From contig NZ_QHKO01000001.1 of assembly GCF_003260125.1 (NCBI RefSeq), positions 248,001-312,000 on the forward strand: 64,000 nucleotides of DNA, written 5' to 3'. Shown one piece after another: positions 62,418 through 64,000 of this stretch; position 1 is the first letter of the stretch; each line of letters starts with the position of its first letter. The translations under genes were made by a program, and so were the position numbers. Origin of the DNA: Lujinxingia litoralis. GTDB taxonomy: Bacteria; Myxococcota_A; Bradymonadia; Bradymonadales; Bradymonadaceae. The notes beneath the pieces were generated by a model. The model made no database searches. It was given only the letters and a program-made list of their open reading frames with translations, and was not told where the DNA came from.

Positions 62418-62460
62418 GGCCACAGTCGCCCGCGTGAAATTCGCGTCTTCGACTGTGGCC
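62418..62460 (-). terminator. Hairpin after secG
   Basis: Arms 62418-62428 and 62450-62460 form a perfect 11-bp stem with an inner CGCG pair, followed on the minus strand by TTTGCG. It lies 51 nt after the secG stop and would separate secG from dapD transcription. Confidence 0.65.
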
Positions 62461-62510
62461 TCGGCATCATAAGTCTCTCCGCGGCGTGGGCCACCGGAGC
62501 GAATTGAATG

Positions 62511-62939
62511 TCAGGGGGCCTCTTCGGCCGGGGCGCTCTCTTGAGCGGGCGCAGCTTCTTCCGCCTCGGGCGACTCTTCCACCGGGGCGGCCTCTTCGAC
62601 AGGAGCCACCGGCGCTGCCGCGCTACCGCCTTCTTCGATCACCTGCTCAACCTGCGACTCCACCGGCGTACCGGCGGTCTGGCTGAGGTCAAGCGCCGAC
62701 TGCGGGCGGCTCGAGTACCAGGCCAGGGCCATGCTGGTCACAAAGAAGGTCGCTCCCAGCGCCACAGTCAGCTTACCCAAAAAGGTCGCCGCACCGCGTC
62801 CACCGAAGATCTGCTGACCGACCGCCGCCGCGCCTCCAAACCCCGAGCCCATGCCACCGCCCTTGCCCGACTGGAGCAAGATAACGACGACCATGATAAA
62901 ACTGACGATGATATGGATGACGAGCAATAAGGTTTGCAT
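62511..62939 (-). CDS. secG: SecG preprotein translocase subunit with acidic Ala/Pro tail
   Basis: A 142-residue inner-membrane protein. Two TM helices (about 3-22 and 55-75) flank the SecG loop LLQSGKGGGMGSGFGG and GRGAATFLGKLT. SecG supports SecYEG and SecA during export. The tail (about 85-142) is a Glu/Ala/Pro-rich stretch not found in E. coli SecG (110), and it should lie in the periplasm or cytoplasm depending on loop inversion. Divergent from the large PKS-like gene, with 156 nt between. A tRNA gene often follows secG in other bacteria, but not directly here. Confidence 0.95.
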   Translation of the reverse strand: MQTLLLVIHIIVSFIMVVVILLQSGKGGGMGSGFGGAAAVGQQIFGGRGAATFLGKLTVALGATFFVTSMALAWYSSRPQSALDLSQTAGTPVESQVEQVIEEGGSAAAPVAPVEEAAPVEESPEAEEAAPAQESAPAEEAP

Positions 62940-63095
62940 GATAGTTTCAAACCGACAGGGGTTGGATTTTTGCGCGTTTGATCTTTACTTGTCTGCGGGC
63001 CGTGAAGCGCACGGTGTGTGCGCGCTAATAAATTTGCGGCCTCAAAGCCGAAAGGTCATACCCTAGCACCGAACCGAACGCAAGCGACGAGACCT

Positions 63096-64000
63096 ATGAG
63101 TGATCCTCGCCAGAACGCCGGGCTGCCCTGGCCCGAGCTTATCGAACGCCTTGAACGCTCCCAGGCCCGCCTGGAATCCGCCCACGCGGACTACATGGAG
63201 GCGGCCGCGCAGAGCCAGCGCGCGCTGAGCCAGGTGCTCAGCTCACATCGTGACCTGGTCGACACGATTCGCGAGTTGGCCCAACGCACCGAACCCACCG
63301 CGCCCCGGGCCACGGCCAACGTGGAGCCCGGAGCTTCTGGGGCCGAGGTTTCGCCACATGCGACGACCCGCGAGAAGCAAGAAGCGCGCGCATCCACCGC
63401 GCATTCCCCACAACCTCCGCAGCTCCCTGACACGCAGCTTCCCGCGCGCGTGAGCAGCGAGCCCTCACCGGCACGGCACATCACCACGCCGGCGCTGGTT
63501 GAGGTCAACGCCCCACGCACTGCGCTCCCGGCCCTTAAACCGGGCCAGCGCGTCCTGCTGACCAACGACGGCTTCGGGGTCGCGCCGGTGCTCGCCGAAG
63601 TCCTCAACGCGCGCGGGGTGCGCGCCCGAGTCGAAGGGCGCCGACCCGCACTCAATACCCCCACCGATGTGGTGATTTTTCTGGGAAGCCTGCGCGCGCC
63701 GGCCCATCTGGACGACGCGATGAGCGTGGTTGAAGACGCCCTGGTGACCGCCGAGCGCTTCTCTACCCGGCTGATGCAACCGGGGGCGGGGTTTGTGGCA
63801 GTGCTCGACTCCGCCGGAGCCTTTGGCCTGGCGCCCTTCGATCCGGTAGTCGCTCCCTACGGCGCGATGGTCGGTCTGGTACGCGCCCTTCGCCACCGTC
63901 ACCGGGGAGCCCATATCAAAGTCATCGATCTCGACGCCGAGGGGCTCGACACCAGGACGATCGCCCAGACATTAGCCGACGAACTCTTCGAAGGGGGCGA
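63096..64000 (+). CDS. PKS/PUFA-synthase-like protein, N-terminal part (runs off right edge)
   Basis: At least 301 residues are present without a stop. The start is a charged coiled-coil-like segment (WPELIERLERSQARLESAHA), similar to the docking or linker region of PfaA-type and other PKS subunits. A Pro/Ala-rich linker follows (about 65-145), then a Rossmann-type section (VLLTNDGFGVAPVLAEVLNA), as in the structural half of a ketoreductase domain in modular PKS. The ATG at 63096 is preceded only by a weak site. It is divergent from secG. Without the rest, the presence of ketosynthase or other domains is unknown, so the name is provisional. Confidence 0.55.
   Translation, partial: MSDPRQNAGLPWPELIERLERSQARLESAHADYMEAAAQSQRALSQVLSSHRDLVDTIRELAQRTEPTAPRATANVEPGASGAEVSPHATTREKQEARASTAHSPQPPQLPDTQLPARVSSEPSPARHITTPALVEVNAPRTALPALKPGQRVLLTNDGFGVAPVLAEVLNARGVRARVEGRRPALNTPTDVVIFLGSLRAPAHLDDAMSVVEDALVTAERFSTRLMQPGAGFVAVLDSAGAFGLAPFDPVVAPYGAMVGLVRALRHRHRGAHIKVIDLDAEGLDTRTIAQTLADELFEGG

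Overview
The window is uniformly GC-rich chromosomal DNA, densely packed on both strands, with a strong G/C bias at third codon positions that opens long false reading frames opposite the real genes. Gene content points to a predatory or gliding deltaproteobacterial lineage (Myxococcota or Bradymonadota). A member of the Bradymonadales is my best guess, inferred from the gliding-motility homologues, abundant TPR lipoproteins and multi-domain fusions. No rRNA, phage, transposase or CRISPR was seen.

Layout. 1-9.5 kb: the start of a glycosyltransferase, a tandem universal stress protein, and an overlapping three-gene run (pseudokinase/nuclease/helicase fusion, beta-propeller lipoprotein, CPBP intramembrane protease), then a coiled-coil membrane protein. 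9.6-13 kb: a ferritin-like protein, an M48 peptidase and LemA. 13.15-13.5 kb: a 42-bp tandem array of alternating palindromes, followed by an acetate kinase-PduL fusion. 15.5-24.6 kb: YceI, TetR, a flavin monooxygenase, a BASS transporter, a double SDR fusion, an aldo/keto reductase, a Tgl-like TPR lipoprotein and an RqcH/NFACT protein. 24.6-37.9 kb: a minus-strand block resembling the Glt/Cgl gliding machinery (CglB-like VWA lipoprotein, two outer-membrane barrels, GltC-, GltD- and GltE-like TPR proteins, two small CglF-like exported proteins and a GltJ/AgmX-like trans-envelope protein).

38-48 kb: tRNA-Phe, dCMP deaminase, an unknown protein, nicotinate phosphoribosyltransferase, a PhoB/PhoR-type two-component pair and a 1523-residue WGR/HEAT/WD40 protein. 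48.3-48.8 kb: a second tandem array, built of 42- and 43-bp units, again between divergent genes. 48.9-53 kb: a translationally coupled operon with an unknown protein, CDP-alcohol phosphatidyltransferase, CTP-dependent nucleotidyltransferase and a rhomboid protease. 53.1-57.8 kb: a TadE/TadG-like four-gene module behind a sigma-54-type promoter. 57.8-63 kb: an RluA-type pseudouridine synthase, tRNA-Ala, an unknown membrane protein, DapC-like aminotransferase, DapD and SecG. The right edge holds the beginning of a PKS- or PUFA-synthase-like protein.

How it works together: the gltJ-to-cglB block would assemble an envelope-spanning adhesion and gliding complex. The AckA-PduL fusion would interconvert acetyl-CoA and acetate in one chain. 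The 49-53 kb operon looks like headgroup activation and transfer to a lipid, coupled to an intramembrane protease. DapD and the overlapping aminotransferase supply lysine and diaminopimelate. The least explained elements are the two helically phased repeat arrays and several fusion proteins. All functions are read from motifs without database searches.
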